Below are positions 28,649 through 37,499 of a stretch of 64,000 nt of DNA, piece by piece. Position numbers and translations under genes: made by a program. The notes below the pieces were generated by a model, which did no database searches, was not told where the DNA came from, and saw only the letters and a list, made by a program, of their open reading frames with translations. Origin of the DNA: Xanthocytophaga flava. Its GTDB lineage: Bacteria; Bacteroidota; Bacteroidia; Cytophagales; 172606-1. How positions within the stretch are numbered: the stretch's first letter is position 1; every line of letters begins with the position of its first letter. The stretch spans positions 124,001-188,000 of the forward strand of contig JASJOS010000013.1 of the NCBI GenBank assembly GCA_030068525.1, given 5' to 3'.

Positions 28649-29356
28649 TTATGATTGAGGATTAGTAGCCCAAACCGTAGCCTCTGTTACAAACCCTCTA
28701 TCGTTCATCTGCAGCATGCTTACAATGGTATGCGCAATCTCAATCGCCTCCAACTTGGACGGACTATGAGGACGCACTTCCATGCCTGAGTTACTAACAA
28801 AGTTAGTTTGTACCTCACTGGGGTTTACCAACATAACCCGAATGTTGTTCTTCCGAAGCTCCTGTCTCCAGCACTCTGTCATCCCTTTCAGTGCAAACTT
28901 GGTTGCAACATAAGCTGTTCCACCTGCAAATCCATTTAACCCGGCTGTGGATGAGATATTGACGATATTGCCATAATTTTTTGAGACAAAGTGTTTAACA
29001 CTTTCCCGGCCAGCAATCATCGCTCCTACTACATTGGTAGCAAGCAACTCCTGAAATTTTTCTGTAGATAAGTCTGCCAGCTTCGAAAAATAACCATAAG
29101 CAGCATTGTTAATTAATACATTGTAATCTCCAAATTCACGTATCACTGTTTCAACAATCCGTTTTACATCCTCTTCCTTGCTAACGTCGCCTTGAATGGG
29201 GAATGCGCCGGATTCTTTGGCAGCTTCATGTAAACGGGTATCATTCCGTCCACAAATAGCTACCTGAGCCCCTAGTGATACCAATTGTTTGGCAGTTTCC
29301 AGTCCAATACCTGAACTACCACCTGTAATCAATACTTTAGCCTGTTGTAAGTTCAT
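28649..29356 (-). CDS. Short-chain dehydrogenase/reductase
   Basis: NAD(P)-dependent oxidoreductase of the classical SDR type, 235 aa. Cofactor motif TGGSSGIG at 11-18, CGRND after beta-2 (Arg37 suggests NADP preference), NNA at 83-85, catalytic Ser135/136 in ISSTAG, Tyr149 and Lys153 in AYVATK. Resembles 3-oxoacyl-ACP reductase-like SDRs, but the substrate cannot be read from the sequence and no lipid-synthesis genes are near. Confidence 0.88.
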   Translation of the reverse strand: MNLQQAKVLITGGSSGIGLETAKQLVSLGAQVAICGRNDTRLHEAAKESGAFPIQGDVSKEEDVKRIVETVIREFGDYNVLINNAAYGYFSKLADLSTEKFQELLATNVVGAMIAGRESVKHFVSKNYGNIVNISSTAGLNGFAGGTAYVATKFALKGMTECWRQELRKNNIRVMLVNPSEVQTNFVSNSGMEVRPHSPSKLEAIEIAHTIVSMLQMNDRGFVTEATVWATNPQS

Positions 29357-29703
29357 ATATCAAAAAGATAGTGTGTACAAATCAAAAAAGTTATGGTAAG
29401 AATTTTCTCAATGTCAGTATACAACTCAGTTAGGCATTCAACAGTTCACAGGTATCATTTTTTTACTTATTCTGTGCCTATTCTACACAAGGAAAATATA
29501 GTATGCATACCACTTTTATTAAAACCATAGCCTGTATTAAAAACATAATCCTGCCTGCCAGTTTACACCGTTTTCAAAATCTATAACCTGTCATTATCAA
29601 TATAAATCCATTAAATATCTCAGCCTGTTCCGATAAATTTCTGTATTTATTGCATATTTGACCAACAAGCCTCTAAAGTATTTTTTCATTTCAACCTTTA
29701 TTT
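29357..29703. other. Intergenic region between divergent genes
   Basis: AT-rich, no convincing gene. CATATTTG shortly before the AI-2E gene is one base off TAnnTTTG and may be its -7 element. A frame at 29658-29969 overlaps the permease in another phase and looks like a shadow. Confidence 0.5.
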
Positions 29704-30819
29704 ATGCCCAGTCCCTATACCCGAAAGCAACGCAAAGGAGCCATGCTGGTTCTAATTATCCTATTGTTTTGTTTTCTTGCCTATGCCCTACGTGGTTTTA
29801 TTACTTCCTTTTTTGGAGCATTAATTATTTACACATTGTTTCGTTCCTGGCATCAGAAACTGGTAGAGCAGCGCAAATGGAAACCAGCCTTAAGCACTAC
29901 CATGATTCTGATTGTCTCTTTCCTGCTTATTATTCTACCTGTTGGGATTGTAGTATATCAGGTTGCTAATCAGGTTGTACAACTTATGAAAGATCCGGCA
30001 ATAGTTACAGGTATTATAGGCAAGATCCAGCATTATCCACTTTACCAGAAGTACGTAGATCCCCAGCTGTTACAGGATCAACTGAGCCGTATAGGCCAGG
30101 TAGCTGTGAATATTTTCGGCACAACCCTCAATGGTCTCGCTAATAGTATTGCAACGATCAGTGTTATGTATCTGATCCTCTACTTTATGTTTGCTCATTA
30201 CAAAGCAATGGAGACATGGCTTATGCAGTATTTGCCCTTCAGCCCGAGAAACTCTTATCAGTATGCGGATGAATTACGAAATATCACTTACAGCAATGTG
30301 ATTGGCTCAGGCATTATTGCTGTGATTCAGGGAGCTTTAGTAGGGCTTGGCTTCTGGCTATTTGGCATTCCCCAGCCTTTCTTTTATGGAACTATTGCTG
30401 TATTTGCCTCTTTTATTCCAGTAATAGGGTCTGCACTTATTTTTATACCCGGTAGTCTGTTTGCTCTTGCCAGTGGCGAAACAGGTCACGGTATCGGATT
30501 ATTGTTATGGGGATTCATTCTGGTAGCCAATATTGATAATGTACTACGGATGGTACTGAACAAGAAAATAGGTGACACTCATCCACTCATTACGTTTCTG
30601 GGCATTATTGTTGGCCTTCCGATTTTTGGCCTAACCGGATTGGTGATTGGTCCCTTACTACTCTCCTTCTTTGTTTTGTCTGTACAAATGTATACCCGCA
30701 ACTATCTTTCAAAACCTGCATCCGAAAAAGAATTAGAGATCAAGATAGTCAAAGAAGAATCAACAGATAGCACTCAGAATCCATCTGACCGCAAAGAAGA
30801 TACAGACACAAATAAATAA
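29704..30819 (+). CDS. AI-2E family permease
   Basis: Inner-membrane protein of the PerM/AI-2 exporter family, 371 aa with about seven to eight transmembrane segments: two close together near the N-terminus (16-35 and 57-80), a soluble stretch (90-145), then a C-terminal bundle with the family-typical GALVGLGFWLFGIPQPFFYG and ASFIPVIGSALIFIPG. A charged Glu/Lys tail ends it. Members export autoinducer-2 or act as Na+/H+ antiporters; the substrate cannot be predicted here and no luxS is in the window. Confidence 0.86.
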   Translation: MPSPYTRKQRKGAMLVLIILLFCFLAYALRGFITSFFGALIIYTLFRSWHQKLVEQRKWKPALSTTMILIVSFLLIILPVGIVVYQVANQVVQLMKDPAIVTGIIGKIQHYPLYQKYVDPQLLQDQLSRIGQVAVNIFGTTLNGLANSIATISVMYLILYFMFAHYKAMETWLMQYLPFSPRNSYQYADELRNITYSNVIGSGIIAVIQGALVGLGFWLFGIPQPFFYGTIAVFASFIPVIGSALIFIPGSLFALASGETGHGIGLLLWGFILVANIDNVLRMVLNKKIGDTHPLITFLGIIVGLPIFGLTGLVIGPLLLSFFVLSVQMYTRNYLSKPASEKELEIKIVKEESTDSTQNPSDRKEDTDTNK

Positions 30820-30855
30820 TTGGCAGAAAGATTACCCCGACTTGCCGATTCCTTT

Positions 30856-30907
30856 TTAGTGAAGTATGTTATCAGACTAATTTTAGTCTAACAACATACT
30901 CCACTAA
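30856..30907. promoter_or_regulatory. 52-base near-perfect palindrome next to the start of the LACTB-like gene
   Basis: Two 25-base arms (30856-30880 and 30883-30907), 22 of 25 positions complementary, separated by TT. The core is AGACTAA-TT-TTAGTCT. It ends five bases before the ATG at 30913 and has no T-tract after it, so a simple terminator is unlikely; an operator or a start-site-occluding mRNA hairpin fits better. Confidence 0.7.
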
Positions 30908-30912
30908 CTACC

Positions 30913-32019
30913 ATGAAAAATATACTCTGTTGTCTTTATTTGCTTTTATTTTATCCTGCATCCGGACAGACACTCAAAAAAGAATCTATCCAAAACAAGG
31001 TCTGGACTAAGGCAACCCGATATGCCAGACAATATGTTGATTCACTGCAACATGCACAAGATATTCCAGGTATATCTGTGTGTGTAGGGAATGCAGATAA
31101 CATTTTGTGGGCGGAGGGATTTGGTTTAGCAGATCTGGAGACACACCAACCTGTAACTATCCACTCCAGATTTCGGTTGGGTTCTGTTTCTAAATCACTC
31201 ACTTCATTTGCTATAGGCAAGCTGATTGAAGAAAAGAAACTTGATCTGGATATCGCAATCCAGCACTATGTTCCTTCATTTCCTGTCAAAGCCTATCCAT
31301 TTACACCCCGGCAACTGGCTACTCACACATCGGGTATTCGTCATTATCGGGATAGTGATCCATTATCCTGCCTGCAACGTTATACAACAGTACAGGATGG
31401 TCTATCTATCTTTAATAAGGACAGTCTTTTGTTTAAACCTGGTACAGCCTATCAGTATTCTACCTATGGGTATTCATTACTCAGTGCCGTCATTGAGGGG
31501 GCTAGTCATCTGGATTATCTCACATTTATGAAACAAGCCGTCTTTGATCCACTGAATATGGCAGAGACCTGTGCTGATTACAGTGACAGCATTGTGGCAA
31601 ATAGGGTACGGTTTTATGAACATACTCATGGAAAACGGGTCAATGCCACTCAGGTCGACAATAGTTACAAGTGGGCAGGAGGAGGAATGTTGTCTACCTC
31701 CACAGATCTGGTCAGGTTAGGCAGAGAGTTTTTGCATCCTACGCTTCTTTCCCAAAAAACACTAGATTTACTCATCTCTCCACAATTACTTCTGGATGGA
31801 ACCAATACACACTATGGAATGGGATGGCGTATTGGGACAGATGCTCAAAAACGCAGAATTATTCACCATGGTGGTTTAATTAATGGAGGCAGAGCATTTC
31901 TGCTGATTTATCCGGAACATAATCTGGTTGTAGCCATTCTGGCAAATATGAGTGGAGTTACTATTAACTTACCAGAAGTGGAAACCATTGCCCATTATTT
32001 CTTCAAAGCAAACCGATGA
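30913..32019 (+). CDS. LACTB-like serine hydrolase (beta-lactamase/transpeptidase superfamily)
   Basis: 368 aa with a signal peptide (MKNILCCLYLLLFYPASG). Serine acylase fold: SxxK at Ser91-Lys94 (LGSVSKSL), the second motif Tyr182-Ser-Thr (YSTYGYSLLSAV) in place of the usual YxN, and HHGG at 318-321 in place of KTG. The YST form and surrounding residues resemble LACTB peptidases more than class C beta-lactamases, so peptide or ester hydrolysis is more likely than antibiotic resistance. Overlaps the histidine kinase gene by four bases, so it is part of a three-gene operon with a two-component pair. The upstream palindrome may control it. Confidence 0.85.
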   Translation: MKNILCCLYLLLFYPASGQTLKKESIQNKVWTKATRYARQYVDSLQHAQDIPGISVCVGNADNILWAEGFGLADLETHQPVTIHSRFRLGSVSKSLTSFAIGKLIEEKKLDLDIAIQHYVPSFPVKAYPFTPRQLATHTSGIRHYRDSDPLSCLQRYTTVQDGLSIFNKDSLLFKPGTAYQYSTYGYSLLSAVIEGASHLDYLTFMKQAVFDPLNMAETCADYSDSIVANRVRFYEHTHGKRVNATQVDNSYKWAGGGMLSTSTDLVRLGREFLHPTLLSQKTLDLLISPQLLLDGTNTHYGMGWRIGTDAQKRRIIHHGGLINGGRAFLLIYPEHNLVVAILANMSGVTINLPEVETIAHYFFKANR

Positions 32020-33098
32020 AAAAATCAGCTATTATTCTGCTTCACCTGGGCTACTGGCTTTTATATATTTTTCTGTTCAGTTTTCTGTTCATACTTTCGG
32101 AAACAACTACTCAGTCTGCATTTGAACATTGGGATGACTGGATAGCCATTCTGTTATTCGCCTTTCTGAATGGGCTTGCCAGTTTTTATATTTTTTACAA
32201 CTGGTTAGTTCCCCAATACCTGGCTACCCGACAGATTAAGCAATTCATAGGATTGGGAATCGTTGTATCCATTGGAATTTCATTGGTTTTAACCATTTTA
32301 GTTTCACTGGCGATAAATATACTTATCTATCTATTTCTCCATGAAATGTGGTTTATTACCTTTCCATCTGACTCATGGCCTGCTCTTATCATTGGCTTTA
32401 CATTCCTTTCATTGGTGAATGGTATCATCAGCACTGTCATGAGAGGTTTTATCACCTGGTATGGAGAGATTCATCTGAAGGAAGTAACTGCTCATAAAAC
32501 TTTGCGTACAGAGTTTGCTCTCTTAAAAGCACAACTCAATCCACACTTTCTGTTCAACACCCTCAATAACATTGATATCCTGATCGGACAGGATACAGTA
32601 AAGGCCTCTTTGTACCTTACCAAACTATCAGACATGCTGCGTTTTGTCCTCTATGATACCCAGGCAGATCAAATTATGCTGACACAGGAACTGGAATACA
32701 TTCAAAAATATATCGAACTACAAAAACTTCGTACGACAAATGAAAAATATGTAGCCTTTGAGATTGATGGACAACCCAACAAAATCCAGATACCACCAAT
32801 GCTTTTTATACCCTTTATTGAAAATGCATTCAAATATGCATCCAATAAAAGGGTATCTGAAGCCATTTCTATCCATATTAACATCACACAGACACACATT
32901 CACTTCAGGTGTATCAATGCTATTGAACCGAATACTCCTGTATCCCGCAATTATAGCGGTCTCGGACAGGAATTGATTCGTCAGCGACTTCTTTTATTAT
33001 ACCAGGAAAAATTCAATTTAGTAACTCATGCAGTTGACCATCACTACTATGTATCTTTGGATTTACCCATAAAAGCTTATGAACTGTCTGCTCATTGA
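32016..33098 (+). CDS. LytS-type sensor histidine kinase
   Basis: 360 aa. Four N-terminal transmembrane helices (about 8-30, 42-66, 78-106 and 118-145) and a His_kinase domain of the LytS/YehU type: phospho-acceptor His177 in QLNPHFLFNTLNN, then a C-terminal ATPase domain with FIENAFKYA as N-box. The G-boxes are short, as usual in this family. Start overlaps the hydrolase stop (ATGA) and the end overlaps the LytTR regulator by 20 bases, so expression is coupled. No extracellular sensor domain: the signal is probably sensed in the membrane. Confidence 0.92.
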   Translation: MKKSAIILLHLGYWLLYIFLFSFLFILSETTTQSAFEHWDDWIAILLFAFLNGLASFYIFYNWLVPQYLATRQIKQFIGLGIVVSIGISLVLTILVSLAINILIYLFLHEMWFITFPSDSWPALIIGFTFLSLVNGIISTVMRGFITWYGEIHLKEVTAHKTLRTEFALLKAQLNPHFLFNTLNNIDILIGQDTVKASLYLTKLSDMLRFVLYDTQADQIMLTQELEYIQKYIELQKLRTTNEKYVAFEIDGQPNKIQIPPMLFIPFIENAFKYASNKRVSEAISIHINITQTHIHFRCINAIEPNTPVSRNYSGLGQELIRQRLLLLYQEKFNLVTHAVDHHYYVSLDLPIKAYELSAH

Positions 33099-33759
33099 AG
33101 ATGAACCTCTGGCTATGCTACGATTAAAGGAATATATTCAACGAATTCCATTTCTTCGTCTTTGCCATGCTGTAGATAATGGAGTGGAAGCTATTCCTAT
33201 CTTACAACAGGAATCTATTGATCTGGTGTTTCTGGATGTAGAAATGGATGGATTTTCGGGTATTCAACTTCTGGAAGCTTTACCCAAACGACCCGCAGTA
33301 ATTCTGACAACTGCGTATGATCAGTATGCTCTTAAAGCTTTCGATCTACAGGTTGTAGACTATCTGTTGAAACCCTATACTTTTGATCGCTTTCTCCAGG
33401 CAGTGTCACGTGTTCCTTCCTCAAAACAAGCAGAAAGTCTCAATCCATTTTTATTTGTAAAAACAGAATACCGTCTTCAGAAGGTTGCTTTTGAAGAAAT
33501 CAAGTACATAGAAGGTATGCGTGATTACAGACGTATTCATTTAGATCAGGAAACAATTATGACACTGGAGACCTTTGGGGAATTAGAACAACGACTACCT
33601 CAGCAACAGTTTTGCAGAATTCATAAATCGTATTTAGTGGCACTAAATAAAATTGAATCAGTTGAACGGGACCGTATCCGGATTTGTAAAACCTTACTTC
33701 CACTTTCAGAAACGTATCGCCATCAGTTTTACGAACGAATTGGTCGAAACGGCAAATAA
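33079..33759 (+). CDS. LytTR-family response regulator
   Basis: 226 aa. Receiver domain with acidic Glu7/Asp8, phospho-acceptor Asp53 (FLDVEMDG), Thr near 83 and Lys in LKPYTF; then a LytTR DNA-binding domain (about 128-226: YIEGMRDYRRIHL, FCRIHKSYLVALNKI). It pairs with the overlapping LytS-type kinase. LytTR proteins bind direct repeats of about 21-base period. Likely targets include the promoter of its own operon, though the palindrome there is an inverted, not direct, repeat. Confidence 0.93.
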   Translation: MNCLLIEDEPLAMLRLKEYIQRIPFLRLCHAVDNGVEAIPILQQESIDLVFLDVEMDGFSGIQLLEALPKRPAVILTTAYDQYALKAFDLQVVDYLLKPYTFDRFLQAVSRVPSSKQAESLNPFLFVKTEYRLQKVAFEEIKYIEGMRDYRRIHLDQETIMTLETFGELEQRLPQQQFCRIHKSYLVALNKIESVERDRIRICKTLLPLSETYRHQFYERIGRNGK

Positions 33760-33949
33760 AAAATTGAGCAAAGAATAAAACCTACTAAGGCAACAATTTA
33801 AATACAAAACATATACTATTACAATTCAAAACATTTTGTAAAACAATAAAATATCACACATAATACTTTAAAAAATACAGTATTTCATATAGTTACTTTC
33901 AGTATATTTAAAGAAAAAACAAAAGATTCTCAACCAACATTTTTCTTTC

Positions 33950-34711
33950 ATGGCAAGACATACTACCACCTCTGCAATACGTAAATACAAATCAGAATAC
34001 TACCGTCTAATGGTAGAAGAAGCACGTCTCAATGAGCAGCTTCATCATATGCTCAAACGCATCCGAAAAATTGCACAAGATGAAAAGCAATCTCTTGCCA
34101 ACTACATTCATTTAACTAACTTACTAGCCCAGGCAACTCAGCAGAAAGTAGAACTGGAAACTCAACCTGTCTCTAAAGAACGAAATAAGCAGTTGAAGAA
34201 AGCTGAATCGGTATGGAAGGACATTACTATTCAACACAAACGTAATGATCTTCGTCTTGCGGTATTGGACAAGAAAAAAGATAAGGACAATGCAGCTAAA
34301 TATATTCTCAAAGAACTGAAACGCGATGAAGTACGCATTCGCGCAAAGGCTGCCTATACTATATGGAAAAAACTTGAGCAGGAAGAACAATACGAGTTTA
34401 TGGACTTTGAAATGTTCAAGGCTCTCCATTTTGTCAAAACCCAGAAACAAATAGCCTCAAATCATTCTCATTCTACCAGATCCACTAGAGATGGAGACTC
34501 TTCTATCAGTCCCAAGACTCAGCCATCTGTTGAAGTAACACACTCTGCAATAACTGTGTATTCACGTGGTGAAAGACAACTAACTTCACATGTGTCTGCT
34601 TCTCCACTTATATATTCTCCTTGTATTCTTAGTAAGCGCGAAGTCTACTCTGTTGCTGCACCGTTTGTTCGAGGGAGCAAGAGTGAGTCAGTATCAGACT
34701 TGTGTCTCTGA
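33950..34711 (+). CDS. Coiled-coil hypothetical protein with Ser/Thr-rich tail
   Basis: 253 aa, ATG start. Residues 1-165 are strongly charged and helical (Lys/Glu/Arg/Gln-rich), probably a coiled coil; residues from about 165 are Ser/Thr-rich and probably disordered. No signal peptide, membrane segment or known motif. The basic N-terminal half could bind nucleic acid, but nothing specific supports that. It stands alone, about 190 bases after the LytTR regulator. Confidence 0.6.
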   Translation: MARHTTTSAIRKYKSEYYRLMVEEARLNEQLHHMLKRIRKIAQDEKQSLANYIHLTNLLAQATQQKVELETQPVSKERNKQLKKAESVWKDITIQHKRNDLRLAVLDKKKDKDNAAKYILKELKRDEVRIRAKAAYTIWKKLEQEEQYEFMDFEMFKALHFVKTQKQIASNHSHSTRSTRDGDSSISPKTQPSVEVTHSAITVYSRGERQLTSHVSASPLIYSPCILSKREVYSVAAPFVRGSKSESVSDLCL

Positions 34712-35028
34712 TAAGACCTAAAAAATTTATTCAGTTATTCCAAAACAGATTTGCACTCTACTGCCAATCTGCGAGTAACCTATTGCCTTCACTGAATGAT
34801 TTTATTCTTACTTTTTAATACTATCTAATACTTTTTTAACACTATCTATTCCCCAAACCAAGCCTTCTCAAAATATTTCATAGATTTATCCCCAGTCTGC
34901 TCCAGGTATAGCAGGGATGATTTTTTATAATTTATTTACTACATCACACTGTGTATCCGGAAACGGATTCCACTGTATGGGATTATCAGTACTATCCTTT
35001 TTTATAAACCGTTTACACTTACTTTTCT
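34712..35028. other. Intergenic region upstream of the GH97 gene
   Basis: AT-rich, no gene and no strong hairpin seen. A frame starting at 34917 runs into the GH97 signal peptide in another phase and is rejected. Presumably holds the GH97 promoter. Confidence 0.5.
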
Positions 35029-37026
35029 ATGAAAAAAACAAACCTGGCTCTGCTTTCGCTATTTGGCCTGGGACTTTGTTACCCTTTTACTTTGTACGCG
35101 CAAAAGAATAAAACCTTTCAGCTTTTATCCCCCAACAGCACCATTCAGCTTACGGTTGAGGCAGGAAAAAAAATGCAATGGAGCGTAAAGCATGGTTCCG
35201 AATCAATTATTGAACCATCGCCTCTATCATTAAAGCTGGCAGGTGGAGAGGTTTTGGGAGATGCAGCAAAAATCACATCCTCTAAAACAACCAAAATCAA
35301 TCAGCAGATCAATGCACTTAACTACAAAAAAGATATAGTTCCAGATCAGTATAATCAGCTGGTCCTAAACTGTAAGGGAGGCTTTGGAATCATTTTCAGA
35401 GCGTATAACGATGGAGTTGCCTATCGCTTTTTTACCACACGGAAAGACTCATTAACGATTGAAAACGAAGAGGCTGGCTTTCATTTCAGAGAGGATTATC
35501 AGGCATACATTCCGTATGTAAATGATCCCCACAACAACGATGTATTTGAAACTTCTTTTGAAAATAATTACCAGCACATTGCTCTTTCAAAAGTAAAAAA
35601 AGACACGCTAGCTTTTGCCCCTATTCTGGTTGAATTGCCCAATAATAAGAAGGCTGTTATTACAGAAGTAGATCTGGAAGAATATCCGGGTATGTTTCTG
35701 CAAGCAAGTCGGCAAGGGTATGCTCTACAAGGGAAGTTTGCTCCTTATCCTCTGGAAGAAAAGAAAGCCGGACATAACAACCTGCAGGCCTATGTTATGA
35801 AACGGGCTAATTATATTGCCAAAACTGCCGGTACCCGTAGCTTTCCCTGGCGTACAGTGATTATTAGCGCCACAGATGCAGAATTGCTTAACAATGATAT
35901 GGTCTACAAACTGGCATCTCCATCCCGTATAAAAGATCTCTCATGGATTAAACCAGGCAAAGTGGCTTGGGACTGGTGGAATGACTGGAACATTACCAAT
36001 GTTAATTTTCAGGCAGGCATCAACACAGCTACCTATAAGTATTACATAGACTTTGCGACTAAGCATAAAATCGAAAATATTCTGTTGGATGAAGGCTGGG
36101 CAGATAGTCAGGATATTATGAAAATTGTTCCTGAAATCAATCTTCAGGAGATTGTGGATTACGGCAAAAGCAAAAATGTAGGTGTATGGTTATGGGGAGG
36201 CTGGCTGCCTTTGGATCAGAAAATGGATCTGGCACTAAGTACCTATTCCAAAATGGGGATCAAAGGATTTAAAATCGACTTCATGGATCGGGATGATCAG
36301 AAGATGGTAAACTTTTTTTATCGTTTTGCTCAGAAAGCAGCAGAACACAAAATTATGTTAGACTATCATGGGGCCTATAAACCTACTGGATTGCAACGTA
36401 CCTATCCTAATGTACTAAACTTTGAAGGGGTACGGGGCTTAGAAAATGTTAAATGGTCCAACACGGATTTCCCTTTGTATGACTGTACAATTCCATTTAT
36501 TCGTATGATAGCAGGACCAATGGACTATACTCCCGGTGCAATGATCAATGCTAACAAAGGCAGTTTCAGGGCGATTAATTCCAGTCCGATGAGTCAGGGA
36601 ACACGCTGTCACCAACTGGCGATGTATGTAATCTTTGAAGCTCCATTTGAAATGCTTTGTGATAATCCAACCAACTATATGCGGGAAGAGGAAAGTACAC
36701 GATTCATTACTTCAATACCTACCACCTTTGACCAGACGGTAGCTCTGGATGGGAAAGTATCTGAGTATTGTGCCATTGCCCGCAAAAAGAAAGATACCTG
36801 GTATGTAGGCACAATGACCAACTGGACACCTCGTGATATCTTACTGGATCTTTCGTTTCTGGGAGCAGGAAACTTTGAGGCTGAAATCTTTAAAGATGGA
36901 GTTAATGCAGACCGAAATGGTATAGACTATAAACGGGAAGTGATTAAAGTATCTTCAAAAGATAAACTCAAGATACACATGGCAGGTGGTGGTGGCTGGA
37001 CAGCACGAATTTATCCGGTAAAATAA
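35029..37026 (+). CDS. GH97 family alpha-glycosidase
   Basis: Secreted glycosidase, 665 aa, with signal peptide (MKKTNLALLSLFGLGL, cleavage near YAQ). An N-terminal beta-sandwich is followed by a TIM barrel (ILLDEGWAD, VWLWGGW, KGFKIDFMDRDD) and a C-terminal beta domain (GWTARIYPV). Asp417 in KIDFMD and Glu466 in NFEGVRG sit almost where the nucleophile Asp415 and acid/base Glu470 lie in the retaining alpha-galactosidase branch of the family. A retaining alpha-galactosidase or related activity is therefore more likely than SusB-type inverting alpha-glucosidase. No Sus genes are adjacent. Confidence 0.9.
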   Translation: MKKTNLALLSLFGLGLCYPFTLYAQKNKTFQLLSPNSTIQLTVEAGKKMQWSVKHGSESIIEPSPLSLKLAGGEVLGDAAKITSSKTTKINQQINALNYKKDIVPDQYNQLVLNCKGGFGIIFRAYNDGVAYRFFTTRKDSLTIENEEAGFHFREDYQAYIPYVNDPHNNDVFETSFENNYQHIALSKVKKDTLAFAPILVELPNNKKAVITEVDLEEYPGMFLQASRQGYALQGKFAPYPLEEKKAGHNNLQAYVMKRANYIAKTAGTRSFPWRTVIISATDAELLNNDMVYKLASPSRIKDLSWIKPGKVAWDWWNDWNITNVNFQAGINTATYKYYIDFATKHKIENILLDEGWADSQDIMKIVPEINLQEIVDYGKSKNVGVWLWGGWLPLDQKMDLALSTYSKMGIKGFKIDFMDRDDQKMVNFFYRFAQKAAEHKIMLDYHGAYKPTGLQRTYPNVLNFEGVRGLENVKWSNTDFPLYDCTIPFIRMIAGPMDYTPGAMINANKGSFRAINSSPMSQGTRCHQLAMYVIFEAPFEMLCDNPTNYMREEESTRFITSIPTTFDQTVALDGKVSEYCAIARKKKDTWYVGTMTNWTPRDILLDLSFLGAGNFEAEIFKDGVNADRNGIDYKREVIKVSSKDKLKIHMAGGGGWTARIYPVK

Positions 37027-37060
37027 GCATTCAGACTTTTTTGGGGACTTTGTTTTATAA

Positions 37061-37109
37061 AACCAGCGTCTATTCTTTTGAAAAGAGTATAGGTGCTGGT
37101 TGATTTTTT
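37061..37109 (+). terminator. Terminator of the GH97 gene
   Basis: AACCAGC and GCTGGTT arms extended by a partly paired AT stem, followed by six T. Confidence 0.75.
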
Positions 37110-37218
37110 ACTGATCTCCTTACCAGCGTTTGCTTATTGTCACTTTCATTATTCTGTTTGTGCATCCTCTTTGTTACATTAGTTTATTATCTCTTTCTTC
37201 ACTCTTCCTACCATGTCA

Positions 37219-37351
37219 CTTTCTTTGCTTGCCCAAAGAAAGGGGCACCAAATGAGAATTTGGTGAGCCAGATTTGTGTGTTTGTAAAGAAAAGGCACTT
37301 TTTCCCGATCCTTCAGCCCACAAGGCCAAAGGCCAACCTCGCGGGAAAAAG
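37219..37351. repeat. Cluster of three hairpins, resembles a widespread bacterial intergenic repeat
   Basis: Successive inverted repeats: CTTTCTTTG/CAAAGAAAG (37219-37242), CACCAAAT-GAGA-ATTTGGTG (37246-37265) and CTTTTTCCCG/CGGGAAAAAG (37298-37351). The string CTTTGCTTGCCCAAAGAAAG resembles an extragenic repeat I have seen in many bacterial genomes, often mis-annotated as a small protein. The 81-codon frame across it (37137-37382) is considered a by-product. Confidence 0.6.
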
Positions 37352-37499
37352 ATTGCTAACGCACCTACACCACCTTTCGTGATTTAAGTGCTATCTGCTC
37401 TCTTTGTAACATCTTTGTATGGCTATATATTTCAGTTAAATCCTTTTCCTCAAAATTTGGGATGATTCATGTTTGCATTCAGGATATTCCAAATACCTT

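Noticed and set aside
29658-29969. 103-codon frame overlapping the start of the AI-2E permease
   Set aside because: Different phase from a clear membrane protein; no family pattern.
30913-32019. Annotation as class C beta-lactamase (antibiotic resistance)
   Set aside because: The second and third motifs (YST and HHGG) differ from resistance enzymes and resemble LACTB-type peptidases.
34917-35111. 64-codon frame overlapping the GH97 signal peptide
   Set aside because: The GH97 frame has a clear signal peptide and full domain; the other phase shows none.
37137-37382. 81-codon frame downstream of GH97
   Set aside because: It runs over the three-hairpin repeat; its translation looks like the by-products of that repeat seen elsewhere.
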